A DNA stretch of 64,000 bases from Hymenobacter jejuensis (GTDB lineage Bacteria > Bacteroidota > Bacteroidia > Cytophagales > Hymenobacteraceae), in contig NZ_CP040896.1 in NCBI RefSeq assembly GCF_006337165.1, forward strand, positions 620,001 to 684,000. Reading direction: 5' to 3'. Of this stretch, positions 16,999-25,862 are shown piece after piece (within the stretch, counting starts at the first letter, position 1; every line of letters starts with the position of its first letter). Below the pieces are notes generated by a model. The model did no database searches. It was given only the letters and a program-made list of their open reading frames with translations, and had not been told where the DNA came from. The position numbers and the translations under genes were made by a program.

Positions 16999-17358
16999 AT
17001 GGCAAGCTTCTACCTCGCGTTTATAGATGGGCAGTGGCAACGCTTCAGCCGCCTGCCGGCGCGCAAAGCTATACCCCCGGCTCAGCACCAGATCAAGTGG
17101 GAACTGGAAGGTTGGGAAGGATACTGCATCGATGAGCAGAAGCGGATGTGGCGTAAACCTCACACGAATCGTCAGGGCAGGAACAAGGGCTGGAAACGAA
17201 TCCTGCCCATCGAGAAGAGCGCTGGTTATCAGGGCTTCGACCTCTGGCGCGACGGTAAACGGTACTACTACTCTGTTATCCAGCTGCGGCGACTCCTACG
17301 CCGCAGCCCAGGCTACGGACCGCTTTCTCCTGCACCAAGTACTGAAGCCCGGGCATGA
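16999..17358 (+). CDS. Small protein with NUMOD4-like features
   Basis: 119 aa. The central region GYCIDEQKRMWRK...GWKRILPIEKSAGYQGFDLWRDGKRYYYSVIQLRRLLRR follows the NUMOD4 pattern ('Y.is..GrvrS...G..l.p....GY..v.L..dGk....vH.Lv') that normally precedes an HNH nuclease. No HNH domain follows, so this is either a truncated homing-endonuclease accessory or a DNA-binding protein of its own. Its last 46 bp overlap the 3' end of the convergent 155-aa gene. The family call is tentative. Confidence 0.5.
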   Translation: MASFYLAFIDGQWQRFSRLPARKAIPPAQHQIKWELEGWEGYCIDEQKRMWRKPHTNRQGRNKGWKRILPIEKSAGYQGFDLWRDGKRYYYSVIQLRRLLRRSPGYGPLSPAPSTEARA

Positions 17359-17780
17359 CCAAGCATTGCTCGGAGCCGGAGCTCACGCAACGGGTAAGCC
17401 CCCCGGGAGTCCATCAGTTCGCTGGGAATCCACCAAGCGTCGCCAATTGGTCCCGGAGCCTCTTCGAGTAGCTCCGGATACTGCTGCTTGAGCTGATGGT
17501 GCAGGCGGCTCGCTTCTATTCCCAACAGCTGGAAGTTGCTGAACCCGCGGCATATCGTAGCCGGCTTACGGGCGTAGCGGTGCCAGCTTCGTAATTCTAC
17601 GTACAGGTAAGCCTGATGCTTCGTGCAGGTGTTAGCCGCGGTGGCGGCGGGCTGCCGATAGCAGAAGTACAGTTCCTGCCGCTCGCCCAACGCTCCTATC
17701 GGGACTTGCTCTTCAGGATACTGCGCATGGCGCCATCGACGGTACAGGGCAAAAAACTCGGACGTAGTTACAGTCTCCAT
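17313..17780 (-). CDS. Unknown protein, last gene of the ABC-3C/McrBC run
   Basis: 155 aa from the ATG at 17780; an alternative start lies 14 codons upstream. Begins METVTTSEFFALYRRWRHAQYPEEQVP. It has several Cys (YFCYRQ, NTCTKHQ, TICRGF), a possible Tyr/Trp-rich beta region (AYLYVELRSWHRYARK) and a C-terminal helical part. No family recognised. Lies 54 bp downstream of mcrC on the same strand and is likely co-transcribed, so it could be an accessory of the restriction operon. Confidence 0.55.
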   Translation of the reverse strand: METVTTSEFFALYRRWRHAQYPEEQVPIGALGERQELYFCYRQPAATAANTCTKHQAYLYVELRSWHRYARKPATICRGFSNFQLLGIEASRLHHQLKQQYPELLEEAPGPIGDAWWIPSELMDSRGAYPLRELRLRAMLGHARASVLGAGESGP

Positions 17781-17834
17781 GGGTGTCGAAACAGGATTCG
17801 TCCCTTGTAGACCCTTGCCCACGCGAAGGTTGGC

Positions 17835-19196
17835 TCATTGCTGACCCAGAGCAGCTGCTTGGCTACTTATTGACGGTAGCTTCTCAGCCTGCTCGGGAAG
17901 CCACGACAGCAACTGTGGAATCGGCGAGCATCTCAAATAGCCCTGGTCATCTAGGCTCGGCTCATCAGGGTGCGAGCTTGCACCACCTACGCGAACGAAT
18001 GTAGTACCGCACGTGATTGTAATCGGGTGCGTAGCGTCAGGCGCAAGGTAAGGCAGCATGAACATTCCCTCTGTTGCCGCTTCCATATGGGAATAGGGGT
18101 AGCACAGCAGGGTATGGTTTGCTCCATAGTACTGAGCATAGGCGTACAGCTGCCGCAGGTCGGCACCAGCTGGTTTTCCGTACGGGCGTTTCCACTTAGC
18201 GTCCAGCACAATGGACCCTTTGCCGGGCACTTTAATCAGGATATCCGGTTCCATCGAGCTTTTGGTACCAGTTCCCTCCCAGAAGATCTGAGAGCGGGGT
18301 TTGGTCACCTCCCACCCTAGCGGCTCGTAAAGCCGCTGGAGCGTACGCAGTAGATACTGCTCCCAGAGCCGGTTCATGTTGAACAGCAAGGCTATCAGGT
18401 CCTCGCCGCCGCCGCGCAGGTCAGGGCTGTGGTTCAGCAGCAGCAACCGGGCAATACGTAGCGCAGGACGGTAAGCTTCCGTTTTGCGTGAATACGTGAG
18501 ACGGGAGAAGGTAGCTGCCGTTACCTTGATGGCTGGGGTTTCCGCCCACTGCAACATGGCGCGCGCCGTCCGCCCGCGCAACGTTGGGGAACTGGTGAGC
18601 CGCGGGACCAACACCAGCGCTTGACGCACGAGCTGATTGTGCCGGTGCTGGTGGTCGTAGGTCTGGTGGCGGGTGTAAAAGCGCTCCTGATGCACCAGGT
18701 TTCGGGCAATGTGCTGCCCAAACTGCAGGGCACCGCGCAACGCCTGCTGCTGCCCTTCTACCTGGCGGTAGCGCTTTACCAGTCCGCGGTGCAGTAGTGC
18801 TTCGACCTCATTCAGGAACAGGTTCAGGTAGACATCCAGTAGGCTGTTCGACTTTTCCCGGAGCAAGGCATTGCTCAACGTGTCCACCGGAATTATCTCT
18901 GCTTCGTGCAGCATCCGCAGCAGGATATCGTGCCACTTCCCAAGGACCTTCTCCCCTGCTGACTCCACATCGTCGACCTTCGGCAGTATCTCGATGGTGA
19001 TGTCGCCGACCTGAATTACCCCGACATGGTGCCCGAATACCACCGCCGTGCGCCGCAGGTCGAAGTACAGGTGACCGGCTTGCTCATCATGATAGCGGGC
19101 AAGCCGGTCAAAGTGCCGCTGCTCGAACACGGTGTCGCCCTGGGTATCCCCAATGCTGAGCTTTTGGTGCTCAACTACCTGCAGAATCCGAGGCAT
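17835..19196 (-). CDS. mcrC: McrC-like PD-(D/E)XK nuclease subunit of a McrBC system
   Basis: 453 aa. Nuclease partner of McrB in type IV restriction, which cuts modified (e.g. methylcytosine-containing) DNA. The N-terminal part has the McrC beta-barrel/arm (VGVIQVGDITIEILPKVD, then KWHDILLRMLHEAEIIPVDT). The C-terminal nuclease core shows SMEPDILIK followed by IVLDAKWKRPYG, i.e. the D...(D/E)xK pattern, then RQLYAYAQYYG. It lies 11 bp downstream of mcrB with the same polarity. Confidence 0.9.
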   Translation of the reverse strand: MPRILQVVEHQKLSIGDTQGDTVFEQRHFDRLARYHDEQAGHLYFDLRRTAVVFGHHVGVIQVGDITIEILPKVDDVESAGEKVLGKWHDILLRMLHEAEIIPVDTLSNALLREKSNSLLDVYLNLFLNEVEALLHRGLVKRYRQVEGQQQALRGALQFGQHIARNLVHQERFYTRHQTYDHQHRHNQLVRQALVLVPRLTSSPTLRGRTARAMLQWAETPAIKVTAATFSRLTYSRKTEAYRPALRIARLLLLNHSPDLRGGGEDLIALLFNMNRLWEQYLLRTLQRLYEPLGWEVTKPRSQIFWEGTGTKSSMEPDILIKVPGKGSIVLDAKWKRPYGKPAGADLRQLYAYAQYYGANHTLLCYPYSHMEAATEGMFMLPYLAPDATHPITITCGTTFVRVGGASSHPDEPSLDDQGYLRCSPIPQLLSWLPEQAEKLPSISSQAAALGQQ

Positions 19197-19207
19197 GGAC
19201 GCAGGCG

Positions 19208-21334
19208 TTAGGCGTAGATTTCCTGAAAGTCCTTGAGCTCCAGACTCTGCGGGTCGACTAGGTGATAGACGGGCTTCTCGCTCAGCTCTCCCACAGAGTA
19301 GCCTGAGAACTTCTTCAAGCCGATGTTCCCTGCTGCCTTGTTCTTGTTTACCTGAGTGATAAACGCCTCCCCCAGCACCAAGCCAATCTTTCCCCAGTCA
19401 CCGAAGAAGTACTCCTTCAGCAGCGGCAGGATGTTGCGCTGGAAGGCTTGCTGTAGCCCGGCAAAATCCTGCACGTGGATCAGTAGGGCATGTCCAATGC
19501 AGTGGTCATGGTCGAGCAGCTGCTCCAGGCGGGCATTTATAGCACGTAACAGCTGCTCCAGGTCGATGCCATGCATGGGTACTCCCTTGAACACCTGATG
19601 AGTGGCAGCCGGCGTCGACCCGGAATTTTGTAGCTGCTGCCACAGGAGCTCTTGATCCTGTTGGGCTAATGCAGTGCATCCCAGCAGCTCGTACAGCTTG
19701 GTTTCAGCACTCAGATAGGGCTCCTCGAACCAGCCGCCGTCCTGAAACTCCTCGTGCCACCATAACCGCGAAATCATCTGATGCGGGCTTAGCAACTCAG
19801 GCTGCGGCAGCATTTCGGTGAAGCTGAAGCGCCGCCGCAATGCTGTGTCTAACGCCTCTACTGAGCGGTCGGCGGTGTTCATCGTGCCGATCAGATACAG
19901 GTTCTGGGGAACTGAAAACTGTTCCTGCGAGTAGGGCAGTGTGACAGTCAGTGCCTCTGTAGCTCCTGCTCGTTTGTCATCTTCAAGCAGCGTAATCAAC
20001 TCGCCGAAAATGTTGGCGACGTTGCCCCGGTTGATTTCGTCGATGATCAGCACAAAAGGCGGGGGCGAAGTCTTCACGTTACCGCGCCGCTGTGCATTCC
20101 ATTTGCGTTCGAAAATTATCAACTCGTTAAGCACTACCCATTGTAAGGATTTGGACGAGTCACCCACTAAGGAGCCTATGTCACGGCTGAAGGATGTGAT
20201 TTCGTTTACGGACGAATACGACTCGTACAATTTTTGTGCTTTGGCTTTACTCACGCTACCGTATGCGCTGTCCTTTTCTTCGGTAGGTGCCGGTTCATCT
20301 ATTTTACCCTTACCGAATTGAAAACCAAGTTGTCCTGACAACTTATCGATTGTCTTGAGTTCAACCCTGCGACCTCTTTTTGTGGGAAAATAAACGGGGG
20401 CACTAGTCCGCTTGAGATCTACGAGGTACTCCAAGAAAGCCGTGTACAGTTCGTCGAAGGTGTACGATTGCACTGCCCCTGCATCGAAGCTTTCAACTAC
20501 GCTGCTCGCCAAGTCACACATTTGGCGGAAGATGCCTTTACGCACTACGTATTGAACGCTGTTTGCTTGGAGGTTACCAGCACCTGCCTTTTCTAAAGGC
20601 ACCTTTACGTTTTCTACTTCAGGCTCCTCTACGGTCTCTGCTGCTTCAATTTCAGGTGCTGGCGGCAGCGGCTTGATACCTTCCACGAAATCCTCGTAGG
20701 TGAAGGCTTGATGGAAGGTGACGAAAGCAATGCGCCCTGCTGCTCGGTAGTCTTCGAACTTCTGACGCAGCTCAGCGCGTTTCTCCGCCGGGTATTGGGA
20801 GGCTAGTTCGGCATCAGTTATGCCCTCAAGCAGCGCTACCGCCCGGGCAGTGGTGTAGTAGGTCTTGCCAGTACCAGGTGGACCGTACAAAATTTGGTTG
20901 CGGGCGAAAGCAGCCTTGGGCTTCTGCTTGGGTTTGGGCTCAGCCACTATACCGTCGAGCAAAGCCGCTAGTTTGTGTGGCTGCGTGATATGTTCAGCGG
21001 TAAGCCGGTGGCTGCTGATGCCGGGCACCTGTGACTCCGTCAGGTAATATTTCTCAAATTTCGGGTCCCACGTTACTGTTAGCGTAGCGCCATCATTGTG
21101 GTTCGCTTCAACGATACCTTTTGCTCTTAGTATCAGAACGGCTTCCCCGATGTCATGAAGGTAGGTGGGAGCTTTAGCAAACACTGTAGCACCTACCGGA
21201 ATGGAATTAATAAGATCAACGTAATTGTCATCGTATCCATTCTCCCAAATACCCTCCTTGAGAAAACGAGGGAGCTGATCCTCCGGATTAGACCCTTTCC
21301 ATTTGACGCCGAGAAGGTAAGTAGGTGTAGGCAT
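19208..21334 (-). CDS. mcrB: McrB-like AAA+ GTPase of a type IV restriction system
   Basis: 708 aa. Motor subunit that hydrolyses GTP and translocates DNA for McrC. Residues 1-130 form a separate N-terminal domain (YLLGVKWKGSNPEDQLPRFL... GIVEANHN) of the PUA/EVE-like kind used for recognising modified bases; this assignment is tentative. The AAA+ core has Walker A YGPPGTGKT at ~150-158, Walker B LIIDEINRGN at ~429-438 and the McrB signature GTMNTADRS at ~483-491, then DTALRRRFSF. Residues ~220-400 are a long insert with a Glu/Pro-rich stretch. It forms an operon with mcrC and the ABC-3C genes, 87 bp after the DUF3732 gene. Confidence 0.93.
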   Translation of the reverse strand: MPTPTYLLGVKWKGSNPEDQLPRFLKEGIWENGYDDNYVDLINSIPVGATVFAKAPTYLHDIGEAVLILRAKGIVEANHNDGATLTVTWDPKFEKYYLTESQVPGISSHRLTAEHITQPHKLAALLDGIVAEPKPKQKPKAAFARNQILYGPPGTGKTYYTTARAVALLEGITDAELASQYPAEKRAELRQKFEDYRAAGRIAFVTFHQAFTYEDFVEGIKPLPPAPEIEAAETVEEPEVENVKVPLEKAGAGNLQANSVQYVVRKGIFRQMCDLASSVVESFDAGAVQSYTFDELYTAFLEYLVDLKRTSAPVYFPTKRGRRVELKTIDKLSGQLGFQFGKGKIDEPAPTEEKDSAYGSVSKAKAQKLYESYSSVNEITSFSRDIGSLVGDSSKSLQWVVLNELIIFERKWNAQRRGNVKTSPPPFVLIIDEINRGNVANIFGELITLLEDDKRAGATEALTVTLPYSQEQFSVPQNLYLIGTMNTADRSVEALDTALRRRFSFTEMLPQPELLSPHQMISRLWWHEEFQDGGWFEEPYLSAETKLYELLGCTALAQQDQELLWQQLQNSGSTPAATHQVFKGVPMHGIDLEQLLRAINARLEQLLDHDHCIGHALLIHVQDFAGLQQAFQRNILPLLKEYFFGDWGKIGLVLGEAFITQVNKNKAAGNIGLKKFSGYSVGELSEKPVYHLVDPQSLELKDFQEIYA

Positions 21335-21420
21335 AAAGTGTTGGAAGAAGCGAGGTGATGATCAGATGAGAATAGTGGAGCGACGGTGCTGCCGGCGCGT
21401 CATTGGTCTTAGATTGGCGC

Positions 21421-23385
21421 TTACTTTGCCGGAATCCACTCGTAAGGGATGAGCGCTAGCCCACCTTTCCCCCACGGCTCCTCCACGAGGGCATCCTGGT
21501 ACCTAGGATCCTTTAGGTTGGCGTGTTCCAGGACGATGATCTGAAGATTGGGCGCGAGTTCCTGTACTACTCGAAACAGCAGGTCGAAAATGCGCTCCAC
21601 CGCTTGAATGTCGGTGCTCAGCACTTCCGTCTCCTCAACCTTGCCACTGAGCTCTTTATAAGCCTGAGGCGAAGGGAAGTATACCTGACTCGGCTGGTCC
21701 AGTATTAGGAAGTTTGGCACTGGACGCTGTTTGCTTATGAAGTACTTGTGGAGCGCCAGCAGAGCAATCAGGTGGCAGCCCAGCCAGTTAGCAGCGCTAC
21801 CCATCCGTTCCATGGTGATAGGACGCTCTGGCGTATCGGCGACGACGGTTAGAGCTCGATAGTTCAGCCGATACCGCGTTTCGGGGAAGTCGCGTATGTG
21901 CTCCAGTTCGAGTTGCCGTGCCCATTGGGTCATCTCGTTGCCCAAGACGTTGATGATCGACGCCATAACGTCCTCCACCTGTTCTGCTTCGAGCTTCTCG
22001 GCTAGGTCATTAACCAACAACTGCGCAATCTTGATCTGGCGTTCCAGGGTATCGTCTTGGGCTACTTCCTCTACCGTATCGAGGTAGTGGCTGATGCGCC
22101 CAGCGACGCGTGCCGCTTTTACATTGCTGTCGTGTAAGCCGTTGGCGGCGGTTTGCGCAGCCAGAAGTACCCTCGCACGCTCTTCCGACGCGCGCACTTG
22201 CTCATTCAGCAAACTGAGTTCATCGCGTAGCCCAGTGATGAACTTTTCTACGCGCGCACGGTCCTGCTCCACTCCTGCCATACTGACATTGAGCCGGCGC
22301 ATGGCGTTGTTCAACGCTTGCGCTCCAGCGGTTGGCTGGTCCATGGTCTGCTCACACAATGGGCAGTGTTCGGCATCAACGGCACCATCGGAGTAAGCTT
22401 GTACGCTGTTCAGGCGCAGGGCTTGCTCGTACGCTTGGTCTACGTAGCCGTTAGTGGTGCTGATCAAGTTTTCCGCGTCGGTGATTTGCCGGCGTTTCTC
22501 GCTGGCGGCTTGCCGCAACACTCGGGCGCCCTCTTGCGCTTCAGCCAGGGGGGTTCCTTCTGGACCGACAACGTCTTGCGCGCTCCACCGGGCAAGTACC
22601 TGCAGCTGCTTCAGCAACTCGCTATCGAGTACATCGTTCTGTACCATGCCGACTGCTATAGCCTCGGCATACAGATTGCGAGCAGCGTTCTGCTGTTGAG
22701 TGACGAACGAGTCGACGGCACGCTGCTTCTGTTGAAGCGTTTTCAGCTTGCGCATCTCCAGCCTGAGTTCTTGCTCCAGTCGAAGCCGCTCTTCCTGGAT
22801 GGCGCCCAAGAAGTACTTCATCGTATCCTTGATGTGGGTACTGATGTAGTCGTCCGCCTGGCGCCAGAACAATAGCTTCTGGTTCGCAACGGTCCCCTGG
22901 TCCTGGAACAGGTAGTACTTGGTATGAGCGAAGGTCGCCTCAAACGTCTGGGTGGTTCGATGCTCGGCAACGACAGTTTGGTTTTCGGTAATGCCTACCA
23001 ATCGAGAAAGACTCTCGTTCACCGCCGTGTCGTTGGAATTAGCCACGAGTTGGCTGTGGTCAGGCACGGTCACTGTTGATGCGACGTCCCAGTAAGCACG
23101 GCTCTGGGAAGTAGCTAAGCCCTCGGGAGCAGGTTTGACGATGATGGCTTGCTGCTGTTCGATTTGCAGGACTACGCCGTACCACATCACAACGTCGCGG
23201 TTCACCCCCTCGAAGACGTTGAACGTCGAGCGCCCTAGGCAGTAGTCGATGATGTGGATGATGGACGATTTGCCGGTACCCGACTCGCCCGTAACGATGT
23301 TGACCTTGCCGGTCTCGAACGGTATAACTCTCGGACGCTCGATACCCTTGCCGTAAAGCAGCAAGGAGCGGATCTGCATATTCAT
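21421..23385 (-). CDS. ABC-3C system ATPase (DUF3732, SMC/Rad50-like)
   Basis: 654 aa. N-terminal Walker A GESGTGKSS at ~33-41 after a short beta strand, long coiled coils at ~190-310 and ~365-475, and a zinc-hook-like CPLCEQ (Cys341, Cys344) between them. C-terminal LILDQPSQVYFP at ~560-571 is the hallmark Walker B of DUF3732. The architecture matches the ATPase of ABC three-component (ABC-3C) conflict systems, described computationally as SMC-like sensors that regulate an effector. The last ABC-3C gene in the run: the middle component ends 9 bp upstream and the effector overlaps that. McrB follows 87 bp later. Confidence 0.9.
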   Translation of the reverse strand: MNMQIRSLLLYGKGIERPRVIPFETGKVNIVTGESGTGKSSIIHIIDYCLGRSTFNVFEGVNRDVVMWYGVVLQIEQQQAIIVKPAPEGLATSQSRAYWDVASTVTVPDHSQLVANSNDTAVNESLSRLVGITENQTVVAEHRTTQTFEATFAHTKYYLFQDQGTVANQKLLFWRQADDYISTHIKDTMKYFLGAIQEERLRLEQELRLEMRKLKTLQQKQRAVDSFVTQQQNAARNLYAEAIAVGMVQNDVLDSELLKQLQVLARWSAQDVVGPEGTPLAEAQEGARVLRQAASEKRRQITDAENLISTTNGYVDQAYEQALRLNSVQAYSDGAVDAEHCPLCEQTMDQPTAGAQALNNAMRRLNVSMAGVEQDRARVEKFITGLRDELSLLNEQVRASEERARVLLAAQTAANGLHDSNVKAARVAGRISHYLDTVEEVAQDDTLERQIKIAQLLVNDLAEKLEAEQVEDVMASIINVLGNEMTQWARQLELEHIRDFPETRYRLNYRALTVVADTPERPITMERMGSAANWLGCHLIALLALHKYFISKQRPVPNFLILDQPSQVYFPSPQAYKELSGKVEETEVLSTDIQAVERIFDLLFRVVQELAPNLQIIVLEHANLKDPRYQDALVEEPWGKGGLALIPYEWIPAK

Positions 23386-23394
23386 ATAAGTGGA

Positions 23395-23883
23395 TTATCG
23401 CAGTGAGATGCCCCAGGCGGTCAGAATATGGCTGGCACTGCCGGCGGCGCTGAACCACTTGCCCAGGAAGCTGGCTCGCTCGTGGCAGATTGTCATTTCT
23501 GCCGATTCGTTGATTTTTCGGAAACGGTATTTCGGGGCGATAAGCAAGCCATGCTCGTCGATTGCCAGGGCGCCACGCTGCATGGCGAAGATGATGGCTT
23601 CCTTGGTGAACGGCACCATGGATTGTGCCCGAGCAGAAAATCCGATGCGAAGCTCCTGATGGTTCTGAAACCAGACGTGGAACTTGCTGATGGTAGTACC
23701 CGGCAACGCGTTGCGGGTTGCCTTGTGCAGGATGATCGGCAGCACTAGGAAGGCGAGCGGGAAGTCCATGCCGGCACCGCTCTTCTTCGTGTAGGCGTCG
23801 ACGGCGTCGCGCACAAGCAACGAGCAGAAAGCCGGGTTTAGCAGGTTGGCTACCTCGACGGGGCGTTCTTCCCAGGCTATCAT
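23395..23883 (-). CDS. ABC-3C system middle component
   Basis: 162 aa. It starts MIAWEERPVEVANLLNPAFCSLLVRDAV and continues FPLAFLVLPIILHKATRNALP, the pattern of ABC-3C 'middle component' proteins (RP.E.A.LLNPAFC followed by a hydrophobic, partly winged-helix-like region). It ends SAAGSASHILTAWGISLR. The middle component is thought to bridge the SMC-like ATPase and the effector. Its start overlaps the effector's stop by 4 bp (ATGA type), and its stop lies 9 bp before the ATPase gene, so the three are tightly coupled. Confidence 0.82.
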   Translation of the reverse strand: MIAWEERPVEVANLLNPAFCSLLVRDAVDAYTKKSGAGMDFPLAFLVLPIILHKATRNALPGTTISKFHVWFQNHQELRIGFSARAQSMVPFTKEAIIFAMQRGALAIDEHGLLIAPKYRFRKINESAEMTICHERASFLGKWFSAAGSASHILTAWGISLR

Positions 23884-25067
23884 GACTGCGGCGTCATAAT
23901 GGCTTTGAGTTGCTCCAGGAACTTGGGATGCCAGTACACGCGAGGAGCTGTATCGTCGTCGGCGAGGTGGTGAAAGCTGCCGCGCATCACGTATTCATGC
24001 CCTAGTGGCATCTCACTACGAATCGGAATGTCTGCCGTTTGCTCCATCCAGTCTAGCAGTAGGTTGCCGAACCGAACCTGCTCCTCCTCTGTGCCCTGAG
24101 CGAGCTTGCTCTCCAGGATACCGATTTGGCGGCGCCATTCTTTAGCTAGCCGCTTTTCATACGTAAGCAGGTCGTCGTCAATAATCAGCGTTTCCTGTAC
24201 CCACCTGGAGCGTTGCGCGAATGCGCTGTAGTAGTCGACTACCGCATTGTACAAGCGCATTCCGGCAATGTTAACAGCCCGAAGCTGTTGCACGAAAACC
24301 CGGCTTGGGTACTCTGCCTCTTCTTTGGGAGTCAACTCGTAGTCCTCGAAGTCAATAGGCAAGCTACCTGGGCGAAAAAGCTCGTTGATTTCGGCAATCT
24401 GCTCCTTCAAGGCGTACTGAGAAATCCCGTCCTTCGAGTCGGCGAGCAGGTGCCGAACGATCTTACCGAACCACCACCCTTCCAGCCGCTGGTAGGCGGC
24501 GTCCAGATTGGTGGTACGAATGCCGTTAATCAGTTGCTTGATCTTTGGAACTACCTCTTCAATGTTCGGGGCGTTGTCTACGATGTACACCGCAGACAGA
24601 AGCCGTTCCTGGTCTATCTCTTTCGTGTTGCTGAACGCATCATATGCTTCCTTAAGCTCCTGATTGCCGCGCGCCGCAGCTACTTCGGCAAGCCGAACAC
24701 GCGCCCGCACTACGTCACGCCCAGATCCATGCCGCAGCCACTCCAACGGCGAGTCTGCTTTGGCGGTGGTTAGCAGGCAGAGCATCGACTCCTCGGGCTT
24801 CAGCTTACCCTCCGCAAATTTGGTGAACCAGACCCGCAGCGTCTTCCAAAGCTCCTTGCTGTGCTCGGTTATTGTAGCGTTGGGCGTAGTGTGGTGCTTC
24901 AGTTGCTCCAGAGTTTGTACGTCCGGGCTTCGGCGTACCACGTCATCCAACTCCTCCACGTAGAGTTGCGTGTCGCCGCGGCGGTCGACAAGAAGTGAGA
25001 AGAGCGAATACCGGACCTGATGCAGGTAGCCCAGCATGTGCGGACCGGCGGAGAAGTTAGGGCTCAT
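23880..25067 (-). CDS. ABC-3C system effector with nuclease-like N-terminus
   Basis: 395 aa. Residues ~11-60 read MLGYLHQVRYSLFSLLVDRRG...LYVEELDDVV...LEQLKHH. The Glu38/39, Asp41/42 and Gln55-Leu-Lys57 spacing fits a PD-(D/E)XK-type nuclease of the DUF4297/Cap4-like group used as effectors in ABC-3C and CBASS. The remaining ~330 residues are helical and end in a region probably specific to ABC-3C effectors, which contacts the middle component. The activity is inferred from motif spacing. First of the three ABC-3C genes, 20 bp downstream of the DUF4145-like gene. Confidence 0.78.
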   Translation of the reverse strand: MSPNFSAGPHMLGYLHQVRYSLFSLLVDRRGDTQLYVEELDDVVRRSPDVQTLEQLKHHTTPNATITEHSKELWKTLRVWFTKFAEGKLKPEESMLCLLTTAKADSPLEWLRHGSGRDVVRARVRLAEVAAARGNQELKEAYDAFSNTKEIDQERLLSAVYIVDNAPNIEEVVPKIKQLINGIRTTNLDAAYQRLEGWWFGKIVRHLLADSKDGISQYALKEQIAEINELFRPGSLPIDFEDYELTPKEEAEYPSRVFVQQLRAVNIAGMRLYNAVVDYYSAFAQRSRWVQETLIIDDDLLTYEKRLAKEWRRQIGILESKLAQGTEEEQVRFGNLLLDWMEQTADIPIRSEMPLGHEYVMRGSFHHLADDDTAPRVYWHPKFLEQLKAIMTPQS

Positions 25068-25087
25068 GGCTGACGTGACGGAAGGTA

Positions 25088-25408
25088 TTACTCGAACAAT
25101 GGCGTCGGCTCCGCCTTGGCTTTGCGCCCGCGCTTGCCCTTCACCGGGGCAGCTGCCCCCGACTGCAGCCGCGCCCGCCGCAGCTCCTCCAGCCGTCGGT
25201 GCTGCGTATTCTCGGTTAAAGCAGGCAGCTGATGCTCGGCGAACAACTGGTCGACCAGTTTCTCACCAAACAGCCGCAGCTTCATCAGCGCGGCGGCAGG
25301 GTCAGTGTGAACCAACAGTTCCGCCTCGGCACCCAGGCTGTAGAGATTGGGAAAGTCAGCCTTGAGAAAGATGAAGTTGCTGTGGACAGCAGGAAGGAGC
25401 GGAAGCAT
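25088..25408 (-). CDS. Stand-alone HsdR-N-terminus-like (DUF4145-type) protein
   Basis: 106 aa. NFIFLKADFPNLYSLGAEAELLVHTDPAAALMKLRLFGEKLVDQLFAEH closely follows the DUF4145 module found at the N-terminus of many type I restriction HsdR subunits. Here it is followed only by a basic tail (VKGKRGRKAKAEPTPLFE) and a stop, with no helicase or nuclease domain. It may be a remnant of an HsdR gene or a free regulatory or adaptor protein. It heads the minus-strand run that continues with ABC-3C and McrBC, so the promoter for the whole operon is expected in 25409-25539. Confidence 0.7.
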   Translation of the reverse strand: MLPLLPAVHSNFIFLKADFPNLYSLGAEAELLVHTDPAAALMKLRLFGEKLVDQLFAEHQLPALTENTQHRRLEELRRARLQSGAAAPVKGKRGRKAKAEPTPLFE

Positions 25409-25539
25409 AAGGATCGTAAAATATCATTGAGTGCTAGCAAGGTAATCGTTTGGATGCGGAGCTTAGCGGAAATTTAGCGTGTGGACGATCCACCAAATAC
25501 GAAGCACGCTCTCCGGCTCATCCATATAGAAAAACAACA

Positions 25540-25845
25540 ATGTACTACTTCGTTCCGGCACCCTATCCTTTCAATCAGCCTCGCCCAGCTCGTGCCGAAG
25601 GGGCTGATGTGGATAAAGAGTGGGAAGACCTTCGTTTATGGGTGCAGCAACACGCCAAATACATCCGCATTAGTCAGGTAGCACAGGATGCGGGAGTGAG
25701 TGTTGAGGTTGCACAGGCATTATTGCTGCGAGAGAGGGGAAAAAACCGTATACCCCGGACTGTGCAGCGCCTCGATGCCTTCCTGGACGTTTTCACTCGC
25801 CCCCCCTTTTGTTACTTCCCCGCAGGCTACTCTGGCAAAAAGTAG
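25540..25845 (+). CDS. Small protein with a possible helix-turn-helix, before the integrase
   Basis: 101 aa from the ATG at 25540. Proline-rich aromatic start (MYYFVPAPYPFNQPRPA), then a helical segment WEDLRLWVQQHAKYIRISQVAQDAGVSVEVAQALLLRERG, where ISQVAQDAGVSVEVAQALL resembles a helix-turn-helix. It ends FCYFPAGYSGKK. No family recognised. Lies 83 bp upstream of the integrase, same strand, and divergent from the defence operon; a candidate local regulator of either. Confidence 0.55.
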   Translation: MYYFVPAPYPFNQPRPARAEGADVDKEWEDLRLWVQQHAKYIRISQVAQDAGVSVEVAQALLLRERGKNRIPRTVQRLDAFLDVFTRPPFCYFPAGYSGKK

Positions 25846-25862
25846 AAATCACATTGCTTGGA

